From Planctomycetota bacterium (GTDB lineage Bacteria; Planctomycetota; UBA1135; GCA-002686595): 5,734 bases of DNA. The stretch spans positions 1 to 5,734 of the forward strand of contig JAESRM010000359.1 of assembly GCA_016764635.1 (NCBI GenBank), in the 5' to 3' direction. The notes below the pieces were generated by a model that worked only from the letters and a program-made list of their open reading frames with translations, made no database searches and had not been told where the DNA came from. The number at the start of each line of letters is the position of its first letter. The first letter of the stretch is position 1. Shown here one piece after another: positions 1-5,733 of this stretch. The position numbers and the translations under genes are program-made.

Positions 1-1
1 T

Positions 2-70
2 GATCTGCAATGTGGAATTGGATTTAGGGTGGTGCTCTATCAGAATTTGAGGCGCTTCTATTTGAGATAG
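2..70 (+). CDS. C-terminal tail of a possible SUMF1/formylglycine-generating-enzyme family protein (partial)
   Basis: The second forward frame is open from the window edge to a TAG at 68-70 and gives 22 residues containing CGIGFRVVLYQNLRR. The motif GFRVV close to the C-terminus is typical of SUMF1/FGE-sulfatase domain proteins, which are numerous in Planctomycetota. In that family the proteins either oxidise a cysteine to formylglycine in sulfatases or have unrelated roles. Only the tail is present, so catalytic cysteines cannot be checked. The stop lies 5 nt from the stop of the convergent lipoprotein gene, a spacing that fits two real gene ends. The assignment rests on one short motif, and chance similarity is possible. 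Confidence 0.42.
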   Translation, partial: DLQCGIGFRVVLYQNLRRFYLR

Positions 71-75
71 CTTTG

Positions 76-1098
76 CTAGTACAGGGGTCCACAGCGGGTG
101 AGCTTGGGAAGGCGCCCTTGCGTGTAGAACTGCAAGAACTCACCTTCGCCCGTGTAGAGCACGGCGCTCTCGAATCGCCCGTTTCCATCGATATCCTCGA
201 AGCAGAGGAGCTCGGGATGGTGAGTGACCGTACGGTTTGGTCCGTAGGTTGGCTCCGCCGTTAGGACCAGGGCGAAGCCCGTAGCGCCTTTGAGGAAGAT
301 GGGGATATCCACGACACTGGCGTGGATCATCCAGGGGTAGGTGTCACTATCGGCTATCGTGCTTACGGTGGTTTTGGAGGGCTCGCTTAGGACGTGGAGC
401 AGAACCCTGTGCGGAGAGTCTCTATCTTTTGCCAGAGCATAGAAGTTGAGTCCATCGGGGTATGCCGTGATACATAGCGGGATCAAGCCAAGGTCTTGCT
501 TGAGGATTTGCGTCCGTTCGGTCCGCATTGTCCCAACGCGCATGCCTGGCGTGATGAAGGCGCCGCCGCCCTGGACCGACTCGGGTACTGTGAATTCGGC
601 ATTGAATCCACCGGCCCCAGGCCGATACATGTAGTGGCCAGCAACCAAGCCACCTTCGCGGGGATGCCTGTGCCAATTCTCAACAATCAGTTTGTTGTCC
701 GCATCGGTTCCAACAACGCAGATTTTATCGCCAAGAACATCCCCACTTGCAATGAAGTCGAAAGGCACCGCAAAGCTCTGCCCATGCACGGCATGCTCGG
801 AGTTGAGGTCGTTCCTTTCCTTTATCTTCCAATGGATCTCTCGCGTCGTTGCTTCCAGGGGTGGGATCGAGGAAATCGACACGATGAGACTGTCCGAGTA
901 AGTGACCATAAGATGCCCTTCGAACAGAATGCTAGGATTCGTTGGCGCATCTAGCGGTGTAAGATCCGGCATGGTCGCCGGGCCTTCGAAAGTCCTGGGA
1001 TTCAAAGGCTGCGGCGTTGCCAGCGCGGTCCCGTATTCTGCGGTTGGGCTACATGCGGCGGTCAAGCAGATCCCAATGAAGAGGGCGGTGCGGGGCAT
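76..1098 (-). CDS. predicted lipoprotein of unknown function
   Basis: This 340-aa protein begins MPRTALFIGICLTAACSPTA, a short signal peptide ending in a lipobox-like LTAAC. Cys16 would be the lipidated residue; the -3 position is Thr rather than the preferred Leu, so the lipobox is a little weak. The mature chain looks like a globular beta-rich extracytoplasmic protein. Near the C-terminus, residues about 302-310 read DIDGNGRFE, a calcium-loop-like DxDGNGxFE motif common in secreted planctomycete proteins. No enzyme motif is recognised, and the function is unknown. An in-frame ATG at 1254 would add 52 residues, but it lies in the loop of the terminator hairpin and the added sequence would bury the signal peptide, so 1098 is preferred. 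No clear Shine-Dalgarno precedes it. The gene is downstream of the slipin gene on the same strand but separated by a terminator, and it probably has its own promoter. Confidence 0.72.
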   Translation of the reverse strand: MPRTALFIGICLTAACSPTAEYGTALATPQPLNPRTFEGPATMPDLTPLDAPTNPSILFEGHLMVTYSDSLIVSISSIPPLEATTREIHWKIKERNDLNSEHAVHGQSFAVPFDFIASGDVLGDKICVVGTDADNKLIVENWHRHPREGGLVAGHYMYRPGAGGFNAEFTVPESVQGGGAFITPGMRVGTMRTERTQILKQDLGLIPLCITAYPDGLNFYALAKDRDSPHRVLLHVLSEPSKTTVSTIADSDTYPWMIHASVVDIPIFLKGATGFALVLTAEPTYGPNRTVTHHPELLCFEDIDGNGRFESAVLYTGEGEFLQFYTQGRLPKLTRCGPLY

Positions 1099-1209
1099 AA
1101 CAGTGCTGTTGAATGGGGAGTGTGAATGCGTCCGGTCACCGCTTCCCGCCCAGGGGGGTCGGTGCGGAAGTTGGATTGGATGTAGTTGCGAGCTTATCAC
1201 GAAGATGAG

Positions 1210-1231
1210 AGTCCCGAGCCGGCTCGGGACT
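1210..1231. repeat. perfect 22-bp palindrome between the slipin and lipoprotein genes
   Basis: Two 11-bp arms (AGTCCCGAGCC and its exact complement) abut with no spacer. The sequence lies 5 nt beyond the 1237-1272 hairpin and about 110 nt upstream of the lipoprotein start. It is GC-rich and not followed by a good T-run on either strand. It may be a second terminator hairpin, an RNA-stabilising stem, or an operator for a dimeric regulator of the lipoprotein gene. The sequence alone does not decide between these. Confidence 0.6.
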
Positions 1232-1234
1232 GTG

Positions 1235-1272
1235 AAAAGAAGGGATGCCTCCATCGGGAGGCATCCCTTCTT
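1235..1272 (-). terminator. probable intrinsic terminator of the slipin gene
   Basis: A perfect 16-bp stem (1237-1252 with 1257-1272) encloses a 4-nt loop (1253-1256). Read on the minus strand it starts 37 nt past the slipin stop codon. The distal stem arm ends in CTTCTT and runs into two further T residues, then CACA. The stem is very strong, while the U-tract is short and partly inside the stem. The position directly after the slipin gene and before the lipoprotein gene supports a terminator that separates two transcription units. Confidence 0.72.
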
Positions 1273-1308
1273 CTGTGAAGTGCCTGGGTTGAATCAGGCC
1301 GTTGAGGG

Positions 1309-2418
1309 TTAGGGAGTATCCACGTCGCTATCTACCATCTGGTTGATTTGCTTTGCGATGTCGCCTTGGCCTAGGACGAAGGTTGCTTTGGTTCCCGCGA
1401 GCACCAATTGCAGTTGCTCGAGTTCTTTCATGCGGCGCAGTACCGGGTTCTCGGCCATGAGGCGGGCTGTGTTGGCCTGGCTGCGCGCGGAGGCGGTTTC
1501 CTCGCGGCGTTTGATCAGGTTGGCTTCGGCTTGCTTCTGGGCTTCGATGACCTGGTTCATGATGGTTTTCATTTCACCGGGCAGGATCACGTCGCGGATG
1601 CCCGCGGAGCGGATATCCACACCGAACTCGCGGCTGCGTCCCGAGATGGCCGCTTGGACCTCGTCGGAAACCGCGTTCTTGTCCGTCAGTAGCTCATCGA
1701 GGGAGCGAGCTCCGATGGCGATTCGCAGGGCGAGTTGGGCCTCACGGTAAATCGCTTGGGCCGCGTCGCTGACCACCGTGACAGACTTGAGCGCATCCGC
1801 GATGCGGTACGAAATCGTCATGTTGAGGCGCAAAGTGACCTTGTCCGAAGTCATGATCTCCTGGCCGCCGATGTCGATGAGCTGCTCGCGCAGATCGACC
1901 GGCTTGAAAGTGACGTTGCCCGCGCCGGTCCAATAGGCGTAAGTGCCCGGACCGAATTGCTCGACGAACTCTCCGTTGTTGTAGATCAGGATTTGCTCCT
2001 GCTCATCCGTGCGGATCGCGCGCAGTAGTTTCGCCGCATCAGGGTTCGAAAGAATTCGAGGCAAGCTCGCATGTTCGAAGCGGATGTCGTTGACGTCATA
2101 GGTCTCGATGGTCAGCTCGTCCGTTTGCTTCCAGAACGTATAGCGCTTGGGGTTCAGCATGTAGAGCAAACGACCGTTCTTGAAGACCAAACCACGCTCG
2201 TTGTCCGCCAGGTCCACGATCTCAAGCATCGAGCGCACCTGTGCATTTTCAAGGAGGGCGTCCATGCGCGCATGCTCGAACTCAACGGCCAAGCGGTCGT
2301 AAATTTCGACGGTGGTGAAAGGCACGTTGAAGTGCTTTCCAGGGAGCAATATGTCGCGCAGTTCGCCGTTTTGAAAGCGAAGGCCAATTTCGTGGATGCG
2401 GATGAGGGTCTTAAACAT
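1309..2418 (-). CDS. slipin family protein (SPFH/band 7/prohibitin-homology domain)
   Basis: The 369-aa product is a member of the SPFH (stomatin/prohibitin/flotillin/HflK-C) superfamily, membrane-associated scaffold proteins that oligomerise at the cytoplasmic membrane. The conserved core is clear: GQEIMTSDKVTLRLNMTISY at about 185-204, the LDELL segment at 240-244, FGVDIRSAGIRDVILPGEMK at 265-284, and the basic/Ala coiled-coil around 285-340 with the family signature EAQKQAEANLIKRREETASA. Unlike stomatin-type slipins there is no N-terminal transmembrane hairpin. Instead three related beta-hairpin segments precede the core (about residues 9-33, 73-97, 140-164), each of the form xLxFxNGxxxxxLxPGxxxF. 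No NfeD-type partner gene lies next to it. The start at 2418 is supported by AAGGA at 2428-2432, 9 nt upstream. In-frame sequence up to 2796 runs through non-coding, tRNA-like sequence and is excluded. The family assignment is sure; the cellular role is not known. Confidence 0.93.
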   Translation of the reverse strand: MFKTLIRIHEIGLRFQNGELRDILLPGKHFNVPFTTVEIYDRLAVEFEHARMDALLENAQVRSMLEIVDLADNERGLVFKNGRLLYMLNPKRYTFWKQTDELTIETYDVNDIRFEHASLPRILSNPDAAKLLRAIRTDEQEQILIYNNGEFVEQFGPGTYAYWTGAGNVTFKPVDLREQLIDIGGQEIMTSDKVTLRLNMTISYRIADALKSVTVVSDAAQAIYREAQLALRIAIGARSLDELLTDKNAVSDEVQAAISGRSREFGVDIRSAGIRDVILPGEMKTIMNQVIEAQKQAEANLIKRREETASARSQANTARLMAENPVLRRMKELEQLQLVLAGTKATFVLGQGDIAKQINQMVDSDVDTP

Positions 2419-2727
2419 GGCTAGTATTCCTTGGTGTGGAAGTAGTGCGCACCGGGTCTCTTGGAGCAGCGACCCATCTCGGGTAGCCGACGGAGCGCGG
2501 TTTGAGGCGAACTGACTTTGCAACTGCGTCCCTAGGGTTGGGCGCCCGTTGCCAAAGCGGGCGGCGTGCAAGGGGCAGAAAAGCGAAGTGCAGTCGGCCG
2601 GGATCCACCGCGGTGCGAAGTCGGCGCATCGTTGTCGATTCCGAAGAACCAACCGAGGGGGGCTGACCAAGCGACCCGGTGCGCGGGTGGCGCCGCTCTG
2701 AACGGCTTTCGATGGTGCCCAGTACCT
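2419..2727 (-). other. slipin upstream/leader region without a recognisable gene
   Basis: These roughly 310 nt lie between the slipin start and the tRNA-like fragment. Reading frames exist on both strands but have no recognisable protein features; the minus frame that joins the slipin gene is Arg/Pro-rich and reads through the tRNA-like T-arm. A 6-bp GC stem (2543-2548 with 2558-2563, 9-nt loop) and an 8-bp palindrome CCCTAGGG (2530-2537) are present. No known riboswitch and no convincing -35/-10 pair was seen. The slipin promoter is presumably within or beyond this stretch. Confidence 0.4.
2428..2432 (-). promoter_or_regulatory. Shine-Dalgarno site of the slipin gene
   Basis: AAGGA on the minus strand lies 9 nt before the ATG at 2418. 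It fixes this start against the much longer open frame that continues upstream to 2796. Confidence 0.7.
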
Positions 2728-2769
2728 AGGGCGTGGAGGGATTCGAACCCTAGACTTGCGTCGTACCAG
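2728..2769 (-). pseudogene. 3' half of a tRNA-Thr(GGU)-like sequence
   Basis: On the minus strand this reads as the 3' half of a tRNA from the anticodon loop onward. The loop CTGGTAC would give anticodon GGU with U33 and A37. It is followed by 3' anticodon stem GACGC, a 5-nt variable region AAGTC with the usual G46-U47-C48, and a T-arm TAGGG-TTCGAAT-CCCTC with canonical T54T55C56 and A58 (one mismatch at 49-65). Acceptor strand CACGCCC and discriminator T end the match. CCA is not encoded. The bases directly upstream (CACCA) cannot pair with GACGC, so the 5' half of a normal tRNA is absent here. It may be a tRNA fragment left by integration, a decayed gene, or the 3' part of an interrupted tRNA whose 5' half lies near 3219-3249. 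Confidence 0.5.
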
Positions 2770-3218
2770 TGGTGAGCGCGGTGTGTGCCGCGCCAACGAG
2801 TTAAAGCTCGGTGCTCATTCGAGGAGCGCTATGGCCGAAACTGTGCAGCGGTAGAACCCGTAACGCGGAACCCGGAGGCCAAACTCGAAGCGAGTGGCGA
2901 CCGGGCCGCCGGACATCCGACAGCAAACGGCTGGATCCGTTGTGGATCCACAGGGGGTAAAGCATGGGGCGTGCCAACGCGGCGCCATGGGTGCTTCGAG
3001 TGGCGGTAAATGGCGATACCGTGGTTGGTTACGTACCGTGTAGACCTTGAAACCTCCCGCTGTGCAATCCGAGGCTGTTCATTGGCGAGATATACCGGGA
3101 TCGCTTCCGATCCAACAGTATCGCCGCGCTGCGGCCTCCAGCGCCCGTGCTGAGCCCACCCGCGTGGGCCTTCACCTCGATTCAAAGCGAATATAGCGCC
3201 CCTAGAGCGTAGTGGTCC
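2770..3218. other. structured non-coding region of unknown identity
   Basis: About 450 nt without a convincing protein gene but with many short stable inverted repeats: 2776-2793 (6-bp stem), 2797-2810 (4 bp), 2883-2895 (5 bp, 3-nt loop), 2941-2952 (perfect 12-bp palindrome), 3004-3021 (5 bp), 3098-3113 (6 bp, 4-nt loop) nested in a 5-bp outer stem at 3084-3088/3121-3125, 3123-3135 (5 bp, 3-nt loop) and 3154-3169 (6 bp, 4-nt loop). Stems of this kind fit a structured RNA, but high GC content makes some expected by chance. I looked for tmRNA, RNase P RNA, SRP RNA and group I/II intron cores on both strands and found none. A TATATT at 3190-3195 (minus strand) could be a -10 element without a matching -35. 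Confidence 0.4.
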
Positions 3219-3249
3219 GGACGCCTCCCGTACCCAAGTACCCACTCCC
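3219..3249 (-). pseudogene. possible 5' half of the interrupted tRNA-like sequence
   Basis: On the minus strand GGGAGTG (3249-3243) can pair with the acceptor strand CACGCCC of the 3' half at 6 of 7 positions (mismatch A4-G69). After a D-arm-like stretch with TTGGGTA and a weak stem (TACT with GGGA, 3 of 4), GCGTC at 3224-3220 pairs perfectly with GACGC at 2762-2758. The acceptor-to-anticodon-stem spacing is within 1 nt of a normal tRNA. U8 and A14 are missing. It could be chance; it is offered only because acceptor and anticodon complementarity occur together at the right spacing. Confidence 0.25.
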
Positions 3250-3257
3250 AATCCACC

Positions 3258-3431
3258 ATGTCAGACGAAGAAGAAACCAACTACACAAAGAAGATCGTAC
3301 GCAGCGGCATCAGCTTCGGCGCCGCCCTAGCCATGGTCATCTCCTACTCCAAAAGCGCCTCCGTCGGCTGGGCCATCATCCACGGCCTACTCTCCTGGGT
3401 CTACGTGGTCTACCACGTGCTGCTCGGTTGA
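3258..3431 (+). CDS. small two-helix membrane protein (57 aa), function unknown
   Basis: The product starts with an acidic cytoplasmic-looking leader MSDEEETNYTKK. It then has two probable membrane segments, about residues 13-30 (IVRSGISFGAALAMVISY) and 36-56 (VGWAIIHGLLSWVYVVYHVLL), separated by a short SKSAS turn. The pattern (Lys/Arg at the first helix start, then GWAIIHGLLSW-VYVVY) resembles small uncharacterised bacterial proteins of about 60 residues. I know of no assigned function. The third codon positions are mostly C (ATC, GCC, TCC, TAC), unlike the mixed usage of its neighbours, which supports real coding and suggests strong codon selection or a different origin. No Shine-Dalgarno is visible before the ATG. 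It diverges from the structured region and precedes the 707-aa gene by 93 nt. A weak hairpin (3434-3452) follows it without a T-run. Confidence 0.72.
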   Translation: MSDEEETNYTKKIVRSGISFGAALAMVISYSKSASVGWAIIHGLLSWVYVVYHVLLG

Positions 3432-3524
3432 TTGCTCGAGGAAACGGCGAGCGTACCATCCAGGCCATTCGCGCCTGAGTGATTTGCTACATGCTGAATA
3501 ATCGACCTCTTGGTATGTTGGGGC

Positions 3525-5648
3525 ATGCGATTTATGTTGGCCCTGTTACTGGTGTTCGCGTTTTTTTGCGTTCTATTTATCAATCGAAAACCGGTATTGG
3601 ATGGGCTGCAGCGCGAGGACTCCAATGGTTTTGCAGTGATTGAATCAGTGGAGTCAGAGCCGTTGGCAACGCCAGCCGCGGATCGCGGAGAGTCGATGAA
3701 CGATGCATTGGAACCGACTCATCAGGTGTCGGTCCTAGACGCTCTTGATGCGACCGAAGGGCCTATGCGGATTACATTTGGCGAGTCCGCTGCTTTCCAG
3801 GGAGAGATCACGGCTCTTGAGTTGGATGGATCAGAACATCCCGCAGAGAGCGGGGTCTTAACCTACGTCTGGGGCCAATATGACTCCAAACGTGGGGTTG
3901 TGGTTTTGCCCGGTGAGGTCGAGCGGCGGGCTGTCGTCGAGCGAGGCCACTTTGATGTGCAAGGTTCTCCTGGCCGTGGGAGAACCCTTCTGTCAGTCCT
4001 TAAGGTCGAGCTTGGTGGGAGACCGGCAGTTTGCGTTGGGAGGCATATCTCAGGGCGCATGTCCCTACCCTTGAAGCATGCGGGCGCTTTCATGGAGAAC
4101 GGCACGTACCACATTCGGGCACGCTGGCCAGCACGGCAGGCGTTGATCGCAACTGACTCGACCACCGGAGCGAGGGTTCAAGGGGTGATGTTGATTAGGA
4201 ATACGTCCCGGTATCCTCGGCCAGCACCTCATCCAGGGCTACCCAGTCAGCGCGAGGTGCTCGTTCAAGGGCAAGGGGCGAGCCTTGACCTGTCTGGCAC
4301 TTTTGTCGGTCCAACTTTTTGGATCGGAGCCCCGGGGTATGCCTGGACGGGTAGTACACCTACCCATGCCCCGACGCTGCCCGAATTACACGTGGAGCTA
4401 GATCCGGCCTGTGGTCTCACCGTTCATTTGACCCACATTTCATCAGAACACCTACCCGGTTCGGGAGCCGATGAATCCCGTTGGGGCCCTTTCCTCGTGT
4501 TGAAATATCAGAGAGATCAGCACGACACTTCAAAACAATTCAGCCGCAAATCGGGGAACATTACGCGTGAGATTGGGAGTGACACGGAGTATGAATTCCA
4601 GGGACTGTCCCCAGGGGTGTATGCGGTGGAGGTTACTTCTGGAGAAGGCATGCTATCCAATGTTTTGGCCAGCGCAGAGGTTCGGCTTCAGCCCGGCCGC
4701 GAGCAGACGATCTCACTCAGTCTACAAGGCCAAAACCTGCGGCGAGAATTGGTTCCTTGCCAGGCGCGGGTGTTTATTCACCCCGCCAATGGGGAGCCTG
4801 ACGGCAGGATGTTCCTTAGACCTGTCGGCATCCCAGGGCAGGGCGGTCTGAATTATGGGGCATCGACCTGGGAGCCCATCGAAGGTCAGCCAGGGTGGTA
4901 TCTAGCGGATCTAGGGCCACTTAGAGCTGGGGAGTACCTCATGAGTTACTTTGCTTTTGAGCCCGTTCACAAGAATTCCGCAGTGCTAATGGACACGCTT
5001 CAGGTGCCCGAGCAAGGAACCGACGAGTGGGTCATTGAGATACCGAAGCTTCTGTCCGTCAGGGTGGTTGCCCAGTGGAAGAATAGCGCGGAGCCGTTGG
5101 TTCTATCTGGAGTTCAGTGGGGATTGCCCGGAAAAGAGCGCTGGCTCAAGCACCGACTCACTTCAACGAGCTGGCTTCGCGCACGATTGGGCGATGAGCA
5201 GATACTCACTCTGCCGGTCAACAATCTCTTGATAACGCCCATCGCAGATAACGTGCTCGCCGAACCGATTATGACATCCATTCGGCCCGGAACGACAAAA
5301 GTAGTCCTATCGGTAGAGCCGAGCATGTATGCCGCATTGAAATTTGAAGGAAGGAACCTCCCTGAGGACTTGGAGGCTTTTGTCCGGCAGTACGTGAGTA
5401 TTGACTGCTTTTCAACCGGAGGGGGTGGAGGCGTTTATGATTATCGCTGGATCGAACAACCGAGGCGGGGTCGACTCTTTATGGTTCGATTCAAGCGCAA
5501 GGAGACGTTTGAGATTTGTGTCGACCCAAGCTCAGGATGGGCAATTCAAGCCAAAAGCAAACGCTTCACGAGCCACCGCTCGCACAAAGCCCAAAGAGTA
5601 CAGTCCATGAAAACCATACGCGTCCTGTTGAAAGAGAGGAGGCGCTAA
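3525..5648 (+). CDS. large membrane-anchored extracytoplasmic protein with a carboxypeptidase-regulatory-like module
   Basis: This 707-aa protein begins MRFMLALLLVFAFFCVLFIN, a single N-terminal signal anchor or uncleaved signal peptide, followed by a long polar chain. Residues about 285-297 (ELHVELDPACGLTVHL) and about 356-400 (YEFQGLSPGVYAVEVTSGEG, then PGREQTISLSL) have the beta-sandwich pattern of carboxypeptidase-regulatory-like/transthyretin-like domains (F-x-x-L-x-P-G-x-Y-x-V). A similar pattern, LGPLRAGEYLMSYFAF, appears near 463-478. These modules mediate binding or surface packing and carry no catalytic residues. The C-terminal part has an STGGGGGVYDY turn and ends in a very basic tail (ending LLKERRR). 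No metal site or other enzyme motif was recognised. ATG 3525 is preferred because it supplies an Arg before the hydrophobic stretch; ATG 3534 is 10 nt after GGGG and also plausible, and an in-frame TTG at 3510 is less likely. The gene ends 16 nt before the stop of a convergent gene. Confidence 0.8.
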   Translation: MRFMLALLLVFAFFCVLFINRKPVLDGLQREDSNGFAVIESVESEPLATPAADRGESMNDALEPTHQVSVLDALDATEGPMRITFGESAAFQGEITALELDGSEHPAESGVLTYVWGQYDSKRGVVVLPGEVERRAVVERGHFDVQGSPGRGRTLLSVLKVELGGRPAVCVGRHISGRMSLPLKHAGAFMENGTYHIRARWPARQALIATDSTTGARVQGVMLIRNTSRYPRPAPHPGLPSQREVLVQGQGASLDLSGTFVGPTFWIGAPGYAWTGSTPTHAPTLPELHVELDPACGLTVHLTHISSEHLPGSGADESRWGPFLVLKYQRDQHDTSKQFSRKSGNITREIGSDTEYEFQGLSPGVYAVEVTSGEGMLSNVLASAEVRLQPGREQTISLSLQGQNLRRELVPCQARVFIHPANGEPDGRMFLRPVGIPGQGGLNYGASTWEPIEGQPGWYLADLGPLRAGEYLMSYFAFEPVHKNSAVLMDTLQVPEQGTDEWVIEIPKLLSVRVVAQWKNSAEPLVLSGVQWGLPGKERWLKHRLTSTSWLRARLGDEQILTLPVNNLLITPIADNVLAEPIMTSIRPGTTKVVLSVEPSMYAALKFEGRNLPEDLEAFVRQYVSIDCFSTGGGGGVYDYRWIEQPRRGRLFMVRFKRKETFEICVDPSSGWAIQAKSKRFTSHRSHKAQRVQSMKTIRVLLKERRR

Positions 5649-5664
5649 GGTGCGCGATCGCGAG

Positions 5665-5733
5665 TTACAGCAGCGCAGTCACCAATCCTGGGAACGCGAT
5701 CACTGCGGCTAGGGCGATCAGTTGCAGGATGAT
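5665..5733 (-). CDS. C-terminal end of a membrane protein, possibly a TRAP-type transporter large permease (partial)
   Basis: On the minus strand an open frame enters from the window edge and ends at TAA (5667-5665), giving 22 residues that are almost all hydrophobic (IILQLIALAAVIAFPGLVTA then LL). A final helix with LQLIALAAVIAFPGL followed directly by the stop resembles the last membrane segment of DctM-like large subunits of TRAP dicarboxylate transporters, which often end in a hydrophobic helix containing FP. Only this tail is visible, so the family call is weak; that it is the end of a multi-pass membrane protein is more certain. It converges on the 707-aa gene with a 16-nt gap containing the palindrome CGCGATCGCG (5653-5662). 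Confidence 0.5.
   Translation of the reverse strand: MILQLIALAAVIAFPGLVTALL

Noticed and set aside
1099..1254. N-terminal extension of the lipoprotein to an ATG at 1254
   Set aside because: The start codon is in the loop of the terminator hairpin, and the extension would put a signal peptide in the middle of the protein.
496..1312. Plus-strand open frames (496-954, 902-1312) opposite the lipoprotein gene
   Set aside because: They are antisense to a gene with a clear signal peptide, have no recognisable features, and one crosses the terminator hairpin.
1343..2424. Plus-strand open frames opposite the slipin gene
   Set aside because: They are antisense to a highly recognisable SPFH protein; open frames on the opposite strand are expected in GC-rich DNA.
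2419..2796. N-terminal extension of the slipin protein
   Set aside because: It reads through the tRNA-like T-arm and GC-rich non-coding sequence, giving an Arg/Pro-rich tract. A good Shine-Dalgarno marks the start at 2418.
2740..3130. RNase P RNA
   Set aside because: Short similarities such as GGTAACGC-like and CAGCAAAC strings occur on the plus strand, but the P4 sequences GAGGAAAGTCC and ACAGAA..CCGG are absent.
2770..3218. Group I or group II intron
   Set aside because: No GACTA/TAGTC-type P7 core or domain V sequence was found on either strand, so the family is not assigned.
2728..3249. tmRNA (ssrA) on the minus strand
   Set aside because: The T-arm and acceptor pairing are tempting, but the near-universal TTCGAC D-loop motif is missing, no tag frame ending in Ala-Ala-stop exists, and the span is longer than usual.
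2785..3251. Open frames on both strands (2785-3009 plus, 2829-3251 minus) across the structured region
   Set aside because: There is no recognisable domain, signal or plausible ribosome site, the composition is Arg/Pro/Gly-rich, and both cross many inverted repeats.
3510..3524. TTG start for the 707-aa protein
   Set aside because: In-frame ATG codons at 3525 and 3534 are closer to a normal signal-anchor start, and no Shine-Dalgarno supports the TTG.
5653..5662. HIP1-like octamer GCGATCGC
   Set aside because: It is a single copy in a GC-rich convergent gap; the cyanobacterial HIP1 signal is defined by high genomic frequency, and nothing else suggests a cyanobacterium.
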